Source: Gambelia wislizenii (taxonomy: Eukaryota > Chordata > Lepidosauria > Squamata > Crotaphytidae). From it: a DNA stretch of 64,000 bases. Shown here piece after piece: positions 34,641 to 44,252 of this stretch; the first letter of the stretch is position 1; the number at the start of each line of letters is the position of its first letter. Location: positions 287,516,187 through 287,580,186 of the forward strand of contig JAUMIR010000001.1 of assembly GCA_030847615.1 (NCBI GenBank), read 5' to 3'. The notes under the pieces are model-generated. The model saw only the letters and a list, made by a program, of their open reading frames with translations. It had not been told where the DNA came from and did not search any database. Made by a program: the position numbers and the translations under genes.

Positions 34641-35329
34641 AACCATACCTGGTCCTCTGGGAGTTCACAGGGAACCAAGGGCTCCAACCCCAAATAAGAT
34701 TACCCTATTAAAACAATGGCTGAATATATAACCTAGGAAAGAGGATGCCAGTTTTCTTTGTGAGGATTTCACATTGGGCTTTAGGATCCCATATGCAGGT
34801 CCTAGGCAATATTCATTCTTCAGAAACTCCCAATCAGTTATAGCTATGGCCAGCACAGTCAGGCAGAAGTTAGCTAAGGATGTGGCAGAGGGTTGGATAT
34901 CTGATCCCTACCCTATTGTGCCCTTACCCACACTGAGAGTGTCTCCATTAGGAACTGTGTGCAAGAAAGTGCCGGGGGGATATAGGACTTTATCAGACCA
35001 CCCTCCGTTAATGTTCTTTTGCAGGCATATTTTGCTGCATTTTTCTGCTGGCAAAAGACCTCCCCCCACAGACCTCACCTTGCTCATGTTAAAGAGGCAG
35101 CCAAGGCACTAATGGAGAGTGGACGGAGCTCCATTCTCTTCCTGGTTTCAAATCTCACCAGTTCTCACAAGAAGACGTGAACGCAGCAAATTCAAAACTA
35201 AAGTAAAATAAAGAGACAAAATGTACACACAAGCACAGGAATGCACTTTAAAAGTTCCAAGTAAATCGAGGGGGAATAAAGCGTCCCCTACCTGACTATC
35301 CCGATCTCACCCAGAAGTGTGAAAATGAA

Positions 35330-35830
35330 GAAAAACAGCCACCCAAAGGGAAGGTATTTTTATCATACATCAAAGGAATCACAGACAGAATAGGGAAACT
35401 GATGAGGAAACACAACCTCCAAACTATCCACAGACAAACCAAGAAAATCCAAGAAATGCTACACTCAGTGAAGGACAAAAGAGACCCTCTCACAGCTGCA
35501 GGAGTTTACCACATACCATGCAGCTGTGGACAAGTTTACATAGGGACCACTAAACGCACTGTGCAAACATGAATCAAGGAACATGAGAGACACTGCAGAC
35601 TGGGCCAGCCAGAAAAATCAGCAATAGCAGAAGATGTTATAAACCAACCTGGACACAAAATGTTATTTAAAAACACAGAAATTCTGGACCAGGCCAACAC
35701 CTATCATGTCAGAATGCACAGAGAAGCTATTGAAATCCACAAACACCTGGACAACTTCAACAGGAAAGAAGAAACCCTAAAAGTAAACAAAATCTGGCTA
35801 TCAGTCCTGAAACTCAACACTTGCAAATGA
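35330..35830 (+). pseudogene. Penelope-like GIY-YIG endonuclease region with premature stop
   Basis: Unlike the copy at 10005, this one keeps the full GVYHIPCSCGQVYIG core (35500-35545), so both GIY and YIG halves and the two paired cysteines are visible. A TGA at 35570-35572 replaces the Arg codon expected just after the YIG core, removing a residue likely to be catalytic. The distal HLDNFNRKEETLKVNKIW segment follows in the same frame. It is non-functional. Confidence 0.75.
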
Positions 35831-36021
35831 ACTCCACCCAGGGACAGTGGGATTTCCAGCAGATAATGGGCCATCAACCAACCATTAGCCAAACAGACAC
35901 TAATCCTCCTTGCATATCTACACCCAGAAACTAACCATTGAAATACACAAATTTACATATCCTCCCCAACAGGGGTTCACAGTATATAACCACCACCACC
36001 GCACTCCTACCTAACCATTCT

Positions 36022-36056
36022 CTGAAGATGTCAACCACAGATGCAGGCGAAATGCC
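36022..36056 (+). ncRNA. Hammerhead-ribozyme-like motif, worn
   Basis: CTGAAGA, a stem II candidate, then GGCGAAATGCC. The GAAA core is kept, but the expected ACGTC has become ATGCC, so the cleavage site is lost. Confidence 0.5.
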
Positions 36057-37052
36057 AGAAAGAAACTCTTCCAGAACACGGCCTCACAGCCCAGAAAAAA
36101 CCCAAGGAAAATCTATGGATGCCGGCTATGAAAGCCTTCGACTTCACATCACCCAGAAGTGTTCTGGCATTGATGCTGTATTCATGAGAGAGAAATGGCA
36201 CAAAGTTTTTAACTCCAGCAATGCCAGCAAAAAAGTGCCACAGGAGATCAATTGATGGCTTGGGCCATCAATAAAAAAGTATGCCTTTATTAACAGCACA
36301 TGATTGCGAAATGATGTCATCATCTGGTATGCGCGCCCTTTCACAATCATTAGGTATCCTTATGATGCCATATTTGCCTCATCTGATAAAGTCCATAGAT
36401 TTATACAAAACCTGTCATTCCCTAAAGATGCTTCAGTTAATGATGCTATTGATCCTGAGTTCTGTTCTGTTCTGTAAAGTACACCCCTTTCGATGCAGCA
36501 GTTAGGATGATCAGAGCTTCCTTGAATGGTGTATAAAGGTGGAATTGGGTAATTCGGCCATCACTCACTATCAGACGAGCCCCTTAAAAGCGTTCTTTTG
36601 CTGGCATAAAAAAAATTCAATGTTTATGAAAGCAAAAGAATACCCCCCCCCGCACCGCACTTTTTTGTCTCTAATCCTCTAATCCCAGCAAAGGCTTCCC
36701 CAGCAATTAAAGAGGAAATGAACAGAGCTCTATTCACTTCCTCTTTTGAAATCCCGTGGATTATCGCAAGACTTCATTGCATGGGAAATTCAAAACAAAG
36801 AAACAAAAATAAGTCAGAAAAGCTTTTAAAAAGCATATACACACACTTTAAAGGGGCCAAGCAACCCAGGGAGGGTCATAAAAAGTGTGTCACTTATCTG
36901 GCTGTTGCGATCTCACCCAGAAGTGTTCATTCAGACCAGCCATTGGTGCTGCATTGCCTGAGTACAATGGTGCAAGGTTTCACACGCCAGCAAAAAAGCA
37001 CCATGGAGGATCTATTGACGGCTTCAGCCCTCAATAATAATAATAATAATCT

Positions 37053-37405
37053 CTCTCTCTCTCTCTGGCTTTTCTTCGCAAACGAAGATTCAGGAAGGAC
37101 TCATCCCACGCCTTCTGCAAGCGCGCTGATGACTAAAAAGGCCAATCCGAGATAAACAAGTCCGGTTGCAAAAAGCGCAGCAGAAGGACTCCTTGGGTGA
37201 TGTTTTTGGGTTGTGATTCTTTCTGCGTTGTCGTTTCTCTTCAAGACTTGTTCGTTGTGAGTTCTCAAATAAGGCTGCAGCATTGTGGATATTGCGTCTC
37301 CATGCCTCCCGATGTGAGGCCAGGGCGGACCACTGTTGGTGATCAATTTGGCCAAGCCTGAGATGTTGTTTCAGGGAGTCTTTGTATCGCTTTTTTGGAG
37401 CGCCC
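37053..37405 (-). mobile_element. 3' fragment of the (AG)n-tailed LINE, copy 3
   Basis: Minus strand: basic segment, SALASHREAWR region, zinc-finger-like CALCNRTCLSRIGLFSHQRAC-type end, then (AG)n. It inserted into an (AAT)n array, which now lies on both sides (37029-37043 and 37406-37449), so the target duplication is hidden in the microsatellite. Confidence 0.85.
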
Positions 37406-37449
<44 letters not shown>

Positions 37450-37640
37450 TTTTATTTCTATCCTGCCCCTCTGCAATGCAATCGGGGCGGCTTACAATAT
37501 AAAAACTCCATAGTCCCAGTACCCTAGCCCACCTCCCCTTAAAATAATATTAAACTATAAAAGATTAAAAACATACAGTAAATTAAAAATATATAAATTA
37601 GAAAAATATTAAAACATACAATAGTTAAAAAAATGACAGG
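37406..37640 (-). repeat. L2-like LINE tail with (AAT)n
   Basis: Minus strand ends 'gtaagccgccccgattgc', 'ggggcaggatagaaat' and (ATT)n. This is a typical L2-like 3' end with a microsatellite tail, here a host for the LINE fragment before it. Confidence 0.6.
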
Positions 37641-37989
37641 TTTTGGGGGGACATAACTGGGAAAGGGTGATGTCATCTGATATGCATGCTCTTTCTCACT
37701 TATATGGCGTTGTTATGGTGCCATATTTTATGCATCTGATGAAGTCCTATATTGATGGTTACCTCTTTGGAGGGAAGCAGGAGTCCAAAGAGTGTCAGCC
37801 GACACTGCAGGCTTTTCAGGAGTTAGCAGCTCAGCTCGCCGTTCCCCTAGCAAATGAAAAGAAAGAAAGCCCTGATATACAACTTACCTTTTGGGGCATT
37901 GAATCAGATACCATGCAGGGCATTTCCTGCTTACCGGAAGGGAAGTTGGGCAACCTCCTTGGCATGTTAGCTAAGGAAGTGGCAGAGGG

Positions 37990-38405
37990 ATGGTGGGTGG
38001 TCTGGAAGCCATGCCCTGTGAGGAGTGGCTTAGGGAGTTGGGCATGTTTAGTCTGGAGAAGAGAAGGTTGAGAGGGGACATGATAGCCATGTTTAAATAT
38101 TTAAAGGGATGTCATACTGAGGATGGAGCAGGCTTGTTTTCTGCTGCGCCAGAGACTAGGACATAGAGTAATGGGTTCAAACTACAGGAAAAGAGATTCT
38201 ACCTAAACATTAGGAAGAACTTCCAGACAGTCAGAACTGTTTGGAAGTGGAATACACTGCCTCGTAGTGTGGTGGAGTCTCCTTTGAAGGTTTTCAAACA
38301 GAGGCTGGATGGCCATCTGTTGGGAATGATTTGATTGTGTATACCTGCATGGCAGAGGTTGGGCTGGATAGCCCTTGAGGTCTCTTCCAACTCTATGATT
38401 CTATG
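37990..38405 (+). mobile_element. CR1 LINE, 3' end, inside the DIRS-like element
   Basis: It starts in the ORF2 C-terminus (RELGMFSLEKRRLRGDMIAMFKYL in part) and reads to KQRLDGHLLGMI before a stop. It ends with 'cttccaactctatgattctatg', the CR1 terminal octamer ATTCTATG. At least one in-frame stop is present ('aggacatagagt'). It is 5' truncated; the DIRS frame resumes just after it. Confidence 0.9.
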
Positions 38406-38409
38406 TTAG

Positions 38410-39075
38410 GTCAATTCCACATCAGGCAGAAATCAACTCTTAAGGAATTTTAGATATTGGCAGCGCATTTGAATTTTGCATGTAGGGTGATCATTCTGGG
38501 TAAGGCTCAGCTGTACAAACCTATGAGGGGAAAAACCACCCAGTATCATTTCATGATCAAGGAAGATCTCAGGGTGTCGTGCACTTTTCCGCAGCAATAC
38601 AATGGGGTCTCTTTCTGGTGTGACAGAATTGGAGGTACAGTCTGATGCAGCTGGCAGGTGGGGTTATGCCTTTATTGGAGTGGACAGTGGTGTGCTGAAC
38701 CAAGAGTGGGTGCAGCTGGGCATCACAAGGGACTTAACATTTTTAGAATTCTTCTCCATTCTGGTAGTGGTCAGAATATGGGCCACAGAGTTTTCAAATA
38801 AGACTCTCCTCTTCTGGTGTGATAACAAGGCAATAGTACAGATAGTTAATGCTCAAACTTCAAAATCACTCTGGTGAATGAAACTGGTCCTCCCCTTTGT
38901 CTGTACATGCCTTGAGAACAACATATTGTTCAGAGCTAAGTATATGCCTGGAGCCCAGAATTCCAAGATAGATGCCCTCTCCTGGTTTCAGTTCCATAGG
39001 TTCTGCCAGTTCGCTCTACCAGCTGCCCCACAACCAGTGAGTGTCTCCCAAGATCTTTGGAAACTTGGGAAATAG
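38410..39075 (+). pseudogene. DIRS-like RNase H and connection region
   Basis: LNFACRVI and 'EYNGVSFW'-type QYNGVSFW (about 38465-38620) are the connection motifs before RNase H. The RNase H core follows: SDAAGRWGYAF (about 38640), TFLEFFSILVVVRIW with a Glu, LLFWCDNKAIVQIVNAQTSKS with the central Asp, and FRAKYMPGAQNSKIDALSWF with the final Asp. An in-frame TGA at 38876 splits it. The 'ALSRFQ' of the family is ALSWFQ. Its role would have been RNA removal during cDNA synthesis. Confidence 0.85.
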
Positions 39076-39081
39076 AGGCTG

Positions 39082-39296
39082 GGGATGCATCTACACTGTA
39101 AAAATAATGCAGTTTGATACCACTTTAAGTGCCATGGCTCCATCCTACAGAAACCTGGGATTTGTACTTTGGTGAAGCACCAGCACTCTTTGGCAGAGAA
39201 AGCTAAAGGCCTACAAATCTCAGGATTCCATAGGATGGAGCTACAGCACTTAAAATCGTGTCAAAATGCTTTATTTCTGCAGTGTAGATGCATCCT
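39082..39296. mobile_element. hAT-like MITE within the DIRS-like element
   Basis: Ends 'gatgcatctacactgtaaa' and 'gcagtgtagatgcatcc' are inverted, with 'gtgccatggctccatcct' and 'aggatggagctacagcac' inside. Same family as 14061. Confidence 0.82.
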
Positions 39297-39359
39297 CAGA
39301 GGGCAATTGCCTTATCCCTTGCCCCATTTATCAGGAGAGCCTACAGTAACAGTACAGCC

Positions 39360-39617
39360 AAGAAGCCCTGGTAGTGCAGTGGTTAAATGTTGGTACTGCA
39401 AGCCACAGGTTATGAGTTCGATCTCACAGGGCTCCAAGGTTGACTAAACCTTCCATTCTTCTGTAGGTCAGTAAAATGAGTTGTTGGGGGCAATTAGCTA
39501 ATAATCATTGTAAACCACTTAGGGAGTGCTTCGGCACTGATAATCATTGTGAACTGCTTAGAGAGTGCTTAGCACTATAAAGCGGTATATAAATATCAAT
39601 GCTATTGCTAATGCTAT
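39360..39617 (+). repeat. tRNA-derived SINE, third copy, with internal tail duplication
   Basis: GGTAGTGCAGTGG (A-box) and 'gagttcgatctcac' (B-box) are the best preserved of the three copies. The 3' body is partly doubled: 'aatcattgtaaaccactta' and 'aatcattgtgaactgctta', each followed by 'gggagtgcttcggcac'-like sequence. It ends with 'aatgctattgctaatgct'. Confidence 0.85.
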
Positions 39618-39689
39618 AGCCACCTTCTGGAAATTCCAGACGTAGACAGAGAGCACAGTGTGTTGGCTACCCCCCCCCCATTCGAAATA

Positions 39690-41400
39690 TTCAGGTATAC
39701 AGTACATATTGTGTGTTGTTGCTGGGGCTAAACCAGGTGCATACTGGTTTGTTGGCTGTGGTATCCTTCCTCACCAAGGTTACTGGCTCTGATGACCCCA
39801 CTACTGATTTCAGGGTAAGCAAGGCACTTGGGGGTGGGCAAGGGAATCTCCCTGTTCCTCAGACCACTGACTGCCAATATCCCCAGCATTGCTGTCAGGC
39901 ATCCTTTATACACTCCCTGCCTTTACGGGCACTCTCTTTTTGAGGCTGCATTTGCATTAGCATTGTTCTCAGCAGTAAGGGTAAGTGAGCTGATCCTTAG
40001 GTCCAGGTGGACCTGGGGCAACTGAAGATTTCTATTGGCAGCAGGATAGGCTAGAACAGTGATGGGCAACCTTTTGAGCTTGGTGTGTCAAACTTCACCA
40101 AAAAACTGAGCATAATTCGGGTGATGTGTCACTTTGAGGAAAAAAACATTATTTCGCGATATTTATTGTTTAAATAACATAAATGTATACAGTTGCCCCT
40201 CCACATTCACAGCTTTCACTCTTGCGGTTTTGATTATTCGCGGTTTGCTCAGCAAACACCCCATTTAAATCAGCTTCTCTCCCTCCCACTCAAGGGAGAG
40301 GAGCTGATTTAAATGGAGTGCTTGCTGAGCAAGCCAGGCACTCAAATCCCCGCTCTCCTGTGGCTTGGCTCCATGGGGGGGGGGGTAAGAGTCAAGCCAC
40401 AGGAGAGTGGGGAGTTGGCGGGAAAGGCACTTTTTAGGGGGCCCGCCCTTCCCAAAGCCACTATTGAGCCTTCCAAGTCTTGTCGCAGCTTTGGGAGGGT
40501 GGGGGAGTGGCTGAAAAAGCCTCTACGCCACACTCCCTCCACCCCTCCCAACCTTCCTGAAGATGCTATATGGGGCTCTCAATCCCCAGAGCCCCTTTGG
40601 GAAGCCCGGGAGAGGCTGACCAGACTCCCTCCCACCCTCCCGTTGCCTTCTTTGGCCTTCCCGAGGCAGCTCCGGGGTTTCAAAGCCCTGGAGCCCCCTC
40701 AGAAAGGCCGGGGAGAGTCCGGGCAGACTCCCGCCCACCTGCCGCCTTACCGGGCCTTTCCAAGGCGGCTCCGGGGAAGCATAGCAGGCCTCGGGGGGGT
40801 GGCCAGGTGAGGGGAGGCTCCACCTCCACCTCCCTAAATTGGCAATCAGGGCCACCACCCGCCACTTTCCTCCACCCTCCCTAAAGTGGCGACCGATCAC
40901 CACTTTAGGGAGGGTGGTGAGGTTGTTGGCGGGGGCGAGGCAGCCTACGGCCGTGTGTCAGCCCAAATGGCTACACGTGTCAGTGCTGACACGCGTGTCA
41001 TAGGTTCGCCATCACTGGGCTAGAAGTATAAATCTGTCAATTTAAAACAGATCAAAGGGGCATGGGTCAATTCAACTCCATGAGGTACCAGGTATCCCTG
41101 TATGCCATACCTGCTCCCTTAGGAGTTTCCTAAAAGTTTACTCCTCCCATAAAAGAGGTCTTATTGATATATGTGGACAACTCACCACTGACCCAGTGTC
41201 AATTCCACAAAATTCTAAGAAAGGAAATAGCGAGAACAGGCCTTCACCATGCTCCTTTAGGACTGGTGCAGCCATGGCAGCAGCAGGACCAGGCTTGCCA
41301 GACAAACTAGTTCAGAGGCTGGGAAGATGGAAGTCAGCTACCTTCTGTTTGTATGTTAGGCCTGCAGCAGAGGGCATTGTGAACACTATGACAGGGGTGG
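39690..41400 (+). pseudogene. DIRS-like tyrosine recombinase, split by a hAT element
   Basis: 39770-40030 encodes DFRVSKALGG.., PLRALSFEAAFALALFSAVRVSELI, which contains the first catalytic Arg region (A-L/V-R-V-S-E-L). A 961-bp hAT element interrupts at 40057. The second part, about 41248-41370, carries HSFRTGAAMAAAGPG (the H-x-x-R box), LGRWKSATF and LYVRP with the nucleophile Tyr. All catalytic boxes are recognisable, but frameshifts lie between them. Its role is circular-intermediate integration. My recognition of YR rests on these motifs in the right order. Confidence 0.8.
40057..41017. mobile_element. 961-bp GC-rich hAT element, TSD GGCTAGAA
   Basis: Ends CAGTGATGGGCAACCTTTTG and 'aggttcgccatcactg' are inverted; GGCTAGAA is exact on both sides (40049-40056 and 41018-41025). 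The interior from about 40350 is GC- and CpG-rich with overlapping open frames rich in Gly, Pro and Arg that look compositional. A Tigger-like end (TA then CAGTTGCCCCTCCACATTC, about 40191-40215) and a palindrome (about 40247-40332, 'gctcagcaaacaccccat' with 'atggagtgcttgctgagc') lie inside. Confidence 0.9.
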
Positions 41401-41652
41401 GAGCCCCTCACAACAGAAGACATCTGAATCCTTGCTTTGTCAACAAACACATCTTCATATTAATAGAATCTAGTCATAATCCAGCATGCTTGATTTTATG
41501 TTGGATTTTGATTTTAGGGTAGGATTTGAAGCACTGCACATAGTGTTATATTTACATATGATAGCACATGTTGGCACCTTCAAATGGCAGCCATCTCATG
41601 CTTTGACTAGGCATCCACAGGATACCCCATGAGACACAAAGGGCTGTTAGTA

Positions 41653-42225
41653 GGGGATTGTCCATATGGCAAAAATATTCCTCATAAATTCAAGACAAAT
41701 ATAATTTGTCTTAATGAGATCCCACATCAATCCACCGTATTCGGAAGGAGGGGGGCCAAAACCTCCAAAAACTATGCAGGAAAAGCCTTTGCACATTCCC
41801 ACTCATTGGGACAAATGATTCGCTTTGCTGTGCATTCCCGATAAGAGTGGAAGTGGAATGCTGATCAGTTGGACATGTGCAGGGATCAGAGCTTGCTGGC
41901 AAGGCAAGTGCCCCCAAACCACCATGCTGGATTTTCACCATAGCAATTGTGTGCTGAGGCATAAAACAGCCTCCCCACCCCCCTGCAATTTATTTAAGCA
42001 GAATATTGCACTTTCACACCTTGGATATGCTTTGCTTTTTTTTTTTAAATACTATCCGACAGCGGCAACTGGTGACAATAAAAACATGAGTAATTCACTT
42101 GTACATGACATCTTGATTCACAGGTATGCCCATTTGAACAATGAATGCGGATAGTTTTGCATGCCTGCTATTTTGTAAAAAAATCATTGAGACAAATGAG
42201 AGTTGCAAATTGACATTGGTGTTCA
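41653..42225. mobile_element. Repeat of the GGGCTTGTCTA family
   Basis: GGGGATTGTCCATATGGC at the left is the family TIR. Collinear with the reverse complement of 50095-50690: 'attcccactcattgggac', 'ggcaaggcaagtgcccc', 'ccatgctggattttcacc', 'tggtgacaataaaaac' and 'gcatgcctgctattttg'. The right TIR is not clear. Confidence 0.6.
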
Positions 42226-42840
42226 TCAATCCACATTTTATAGCCTCATATCGGCAAGGCCTAGGAGGAAGTATATTTTTCCTGGGCATGTATAGAAATG
42301 CTTTCCTCTTGCATGCAATTTGGCTGGATCCTTTAAGACTGGCATCCTAAACACATTTACCTTGAAGAAGACCCTGTTGAATTGCAGAGAAAATTGTTCA
42401 GGAACTCAAAGCATGGAATTTTTTTTAAAATTAATTTGTTCAGCAGTGATTTTTTTTTAAAAAATGTTACTTTAATTGTTAAATGCCAATAACATTTTTA
42501 AAAAGTTTTGATCACCATTTCTCATTACTTTAGCTTATTATTGCTCATTTTAAAAAGAATTGTACATGATTTTTATAATTTAATGATTTAGTTTGCTACT
42601 TGTAATTTCTTAGAAAATATTTTAAAATGATTTAAATAATTTAATCATGTAACAGTTTGACACAATAATTAATACATTTGTAATGTTTTTTCTCAAGAAT
42701 TTGATGTAAGTGAATTGATTTGCTTTGTTTGATGTTAACAAGTCAGTACTAACACGAGTGTTTCCAAGCTCTGAAATAACCATGCTTAGGACTACAATGC
42801 ATGTAGCATTTTCTTTAATATAATTGCCCTTTAATATAAT
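42226..42840. other. AT-rich unassigned sequence
   Basis: Long T and A runs; no gene or repeat is recognised before the LINE starts. Confidence 0.5.
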
Positions 42841-44252
42841 TACCTGGGAAGCATCATCTTCTCAGATGCCAAGATTGACAAAGAGATCAATCACAGATTA
42901 GCAAAGGCATATACCACATTTGGAAGACTTCACAAAAGAGTCTGGAGTAATAAACACCTGAGGCGAAGCACAAAAATCAGTGTGTATAGAGCCATTGAAC
43001 TGTCTGTTCTCCTTTATGGGTCTGAAACATGGGTCACCTATTGCCAACACACACGACTCCTCGAACGCTTTCATCAGTGCTGTATACACACAATCCTAAA
43101 TATACACTGGACTGAGTATGGAGATTTTCACACGGGCTATATATCCCGTGGCAGGAACAGAACAGAGCCGGGAAAGGTTTTCCCTTTCGGACAACGTTGA
43201 CCCCATTCTGTCCTGCATCCATCCTGCTCCCATGACTGTTCCAGAACAATGTAATCACGATTTTTCATCGTTAATAGATCTCCTGTTCTGTCGCTATTAT
43301 GTAATCACAGGTGTGCGAACAGGAGCCCCGTTCCTGTTCCGAAATGACAGCCATGGAGGGGAGGTCCGTTCCGAGCACTTCCTGGTACAATCTGGGCATC
43401 CAGATAAGTGACACCCTTTATTTTACCATCCCTGTTTTGATTGTGTGATTTAAAGTGTGTTTTTGTGCTTGGTGAACTGGTTTTATGTTTGGGGGAGCTT
43501 TATTTTTTAAATGTTCTGCCCAGCCATTATCACGCAATAACGTGATAACGTTTCAGACAGCCGGTCGTAAAAGCAGCGTTAAGACGGCTGCATTTGCAGC
43601 CAACCATCAAGGGGAGGGGGAGCCCGTTCCTGCTGCGGAATTAAGGTAAGTGTGTGAAAGATTTACATTATTCTGTGGCAGGAACGGGAGAGGAGGTGGC
43701 GGGGCAATAATGGGGCATTTTGGCCCCATGTGAAAATCTCCAAAGTGACGAATGTTGCTGTCCTTGAGCAAGCAGGGATCACCAGCATTGAGGCCATAAT
43801 ATTGAGAACACAGCTGTGCAGGGCAGAGCATGTTTCTAGGATGGAGGACCATCGCCTCCCAAAAATACTACTCTACGGTGAACTCGCCATGGGTCAGTGT
43901 AAGAGAGGAGCTCCAAAAAAGCGATACAAGGACTCCCTGAAACATCTCAGGCTTGGCCAAATTAATCATCAACAATGGTCCGCCCTGGCCTCACATCGGG
44001 AGGCATGGAGACACACTATCCACAATGCTGCAGCCTTATTTGAGAACTCATGCCGAACAAGTCTTGAAGAGAAAATGACAACGCAGAAAGAATCACAACC
44101 CGGAAACATCACTCAAGGAGACCTTCTGCTGTGCTTTCTGCAACTGGACTTGTTTATCTTGGCCTTTTTAGTCATCAGCGCGCTTGCAGAAAGTGCCGGA
44201 TGAGTCCTTCCTGAATCTTCGTTTGTGAAGAAAAGCCAGAGAGAGAGAAATA
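42841..44252 (+). mobile_element. (AG)n-tailed LINE, copy 4, split by a TIR element
   Basis: The element starts at YLGSIIFSDAKIDKEI and keeps the same order as 57330-58133: FGRLHKRVWSNKHLR, LLYGSETWVTY, then after the insertion NVAVLEQAGITSIEA, MEDHRLPKILLYGEL and the C-terminal zinc-finger-like end with (AG)n. The downstream part lost the finger's register by frameshift. It is 5' truncated and interrupted at 43120-43741, so it is inactive. Confidence 0.88.
43120..43741 (-). mobile_element. 622-bp TIR element, GGAGATTTTCACAC variant, with empty-site evidence
   Basis: Ends GGAGATTTTCACACGGG and CCATGTGAAAATCTCC. The uninterrupted LINE at 57616 reads 'actgactatgtgacgaatg'. Here 'actgagtat' precedes and 'aaagtgacgaatg' follows, exactly one extra 3-base unit (TAT, now AAA on the right). 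Interior blocks such as 'gtgtgatttaaagtgtgtt' and 'gcatccagataagtgacac' match the reversed GGACTTTATC elements. Confidence 0.88.

Larger units (their letters stand above)
35321..36148 (+). mobile_element. Penelope-like element fragment with 14-bp TSD
   Basis: TCACCCAGAAGTGT at 35307-35320 is repeated at 36149-36162, which delimits the insertion exactly inside the TIR element. The content matches the copy at 9985: linker, GIY-YIG region, 3' region with hammerhead-like motif (36022-36056) and the end 'gctatgaaagccttcgact'. It is 5' truncated and lacks RT. Confidence 0.9.
34985..36394 (+). mobile_element. TIR element, GGACTTTATC family, TSD ATA, with nested Penelope copy
   Basis: Ends GGACTTTATCAGACCACC and CATCTGATAAAGTCC; ATA on both sides (34982-34984 and 36395-36397). 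Disregarding the element and one ATA leaves the surrounding DIRS RT frame open and collinear. Family blocks are in plus order: 'ttcttttgcaggcatat', 'cactttaaaagttccaagt', 'cctgactatcccgatctc' and 'gatcaattgatggcttgg'. An 828-bp Penelope-like insertion lies inside; without it the element is about 568 bp. Confidence 0.92.
36563..37747 (+). mobile_element. TIR element, GGACTTTATC family, with nested LINE tails
   Basis: The left end is worn ('ctatcagacgagcccc') and the right end is clear ('gcatctgatgaagtcc'). Family blocks in plus order: 'ttcttttgctggcataaaaa', 'cactttaaaggggccaag' and 'cttatctggctgttgcgatc'. A minus-strand L2-like tail with an (AAT)n run and, inside that run, an (AG)n-tailed LINE fragment interrupt it. 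TSD is not certain because of the left-end decay. Confidence 0.75.
34640..37985 (+). pseudogene. DIRS-like reverse transcriptase, split by two insertions
   Basis: 34774-34980 encodes the RT N-terminal 'GFRIPYAGPRQYSFFRN', 'KDVAEGWI' and 'LRVSPLGTV.KKVPGGY' region. An element at 34985-36394 interrupts, and the frame resumes at 36398 with FIQNLSFPKDASVND. It goes on to about 36530 (YTPFDAAVRMI). A second element at 36563-37747 follows. After it, 37748 onward reads YIDGYLFGGKQ at the catalytic box, where YLDD would be expected, so one catalytic Asp is lost. About 80 residues of palm between these pieces are missing. The final piece ends TFWGIESD and SCLPEGKL. Confidence 0.8.
33131..41400 (+). 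mobile_element. Decayed DIRS-like tyrosine-recombinase retrotransposon, heavily interrupted
   Basis: Pieces of four domains lie in one order on the plus strand: gag (33131 to about 34640), RT (about 34640-36560 and 37748-37985), RNase H (38410-39075) and tyrosine recombinase (about 39690-40056 and 41026-41400). That order fits DIRS or Ngaro elements, which integrate with a recombinase instead of an integrase. No methyltransferase segment is seen. At least seven younger insertions split it: a 66-bp retroposed scrap, two TIR elements with their own passengers, CR1, a hAT MITE, a SINE and a 961-bp hAT element. The terminal repeats were not located, so the outer limits are approximate. Confidence 0.85.

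Noticed and set aside
40313..40903. Overlapping Gly/Pro/Arg-rich frames, up to 165 residues, on both strands
   Set aside because: They lie inside a GC-rich hAT element and are compositional.
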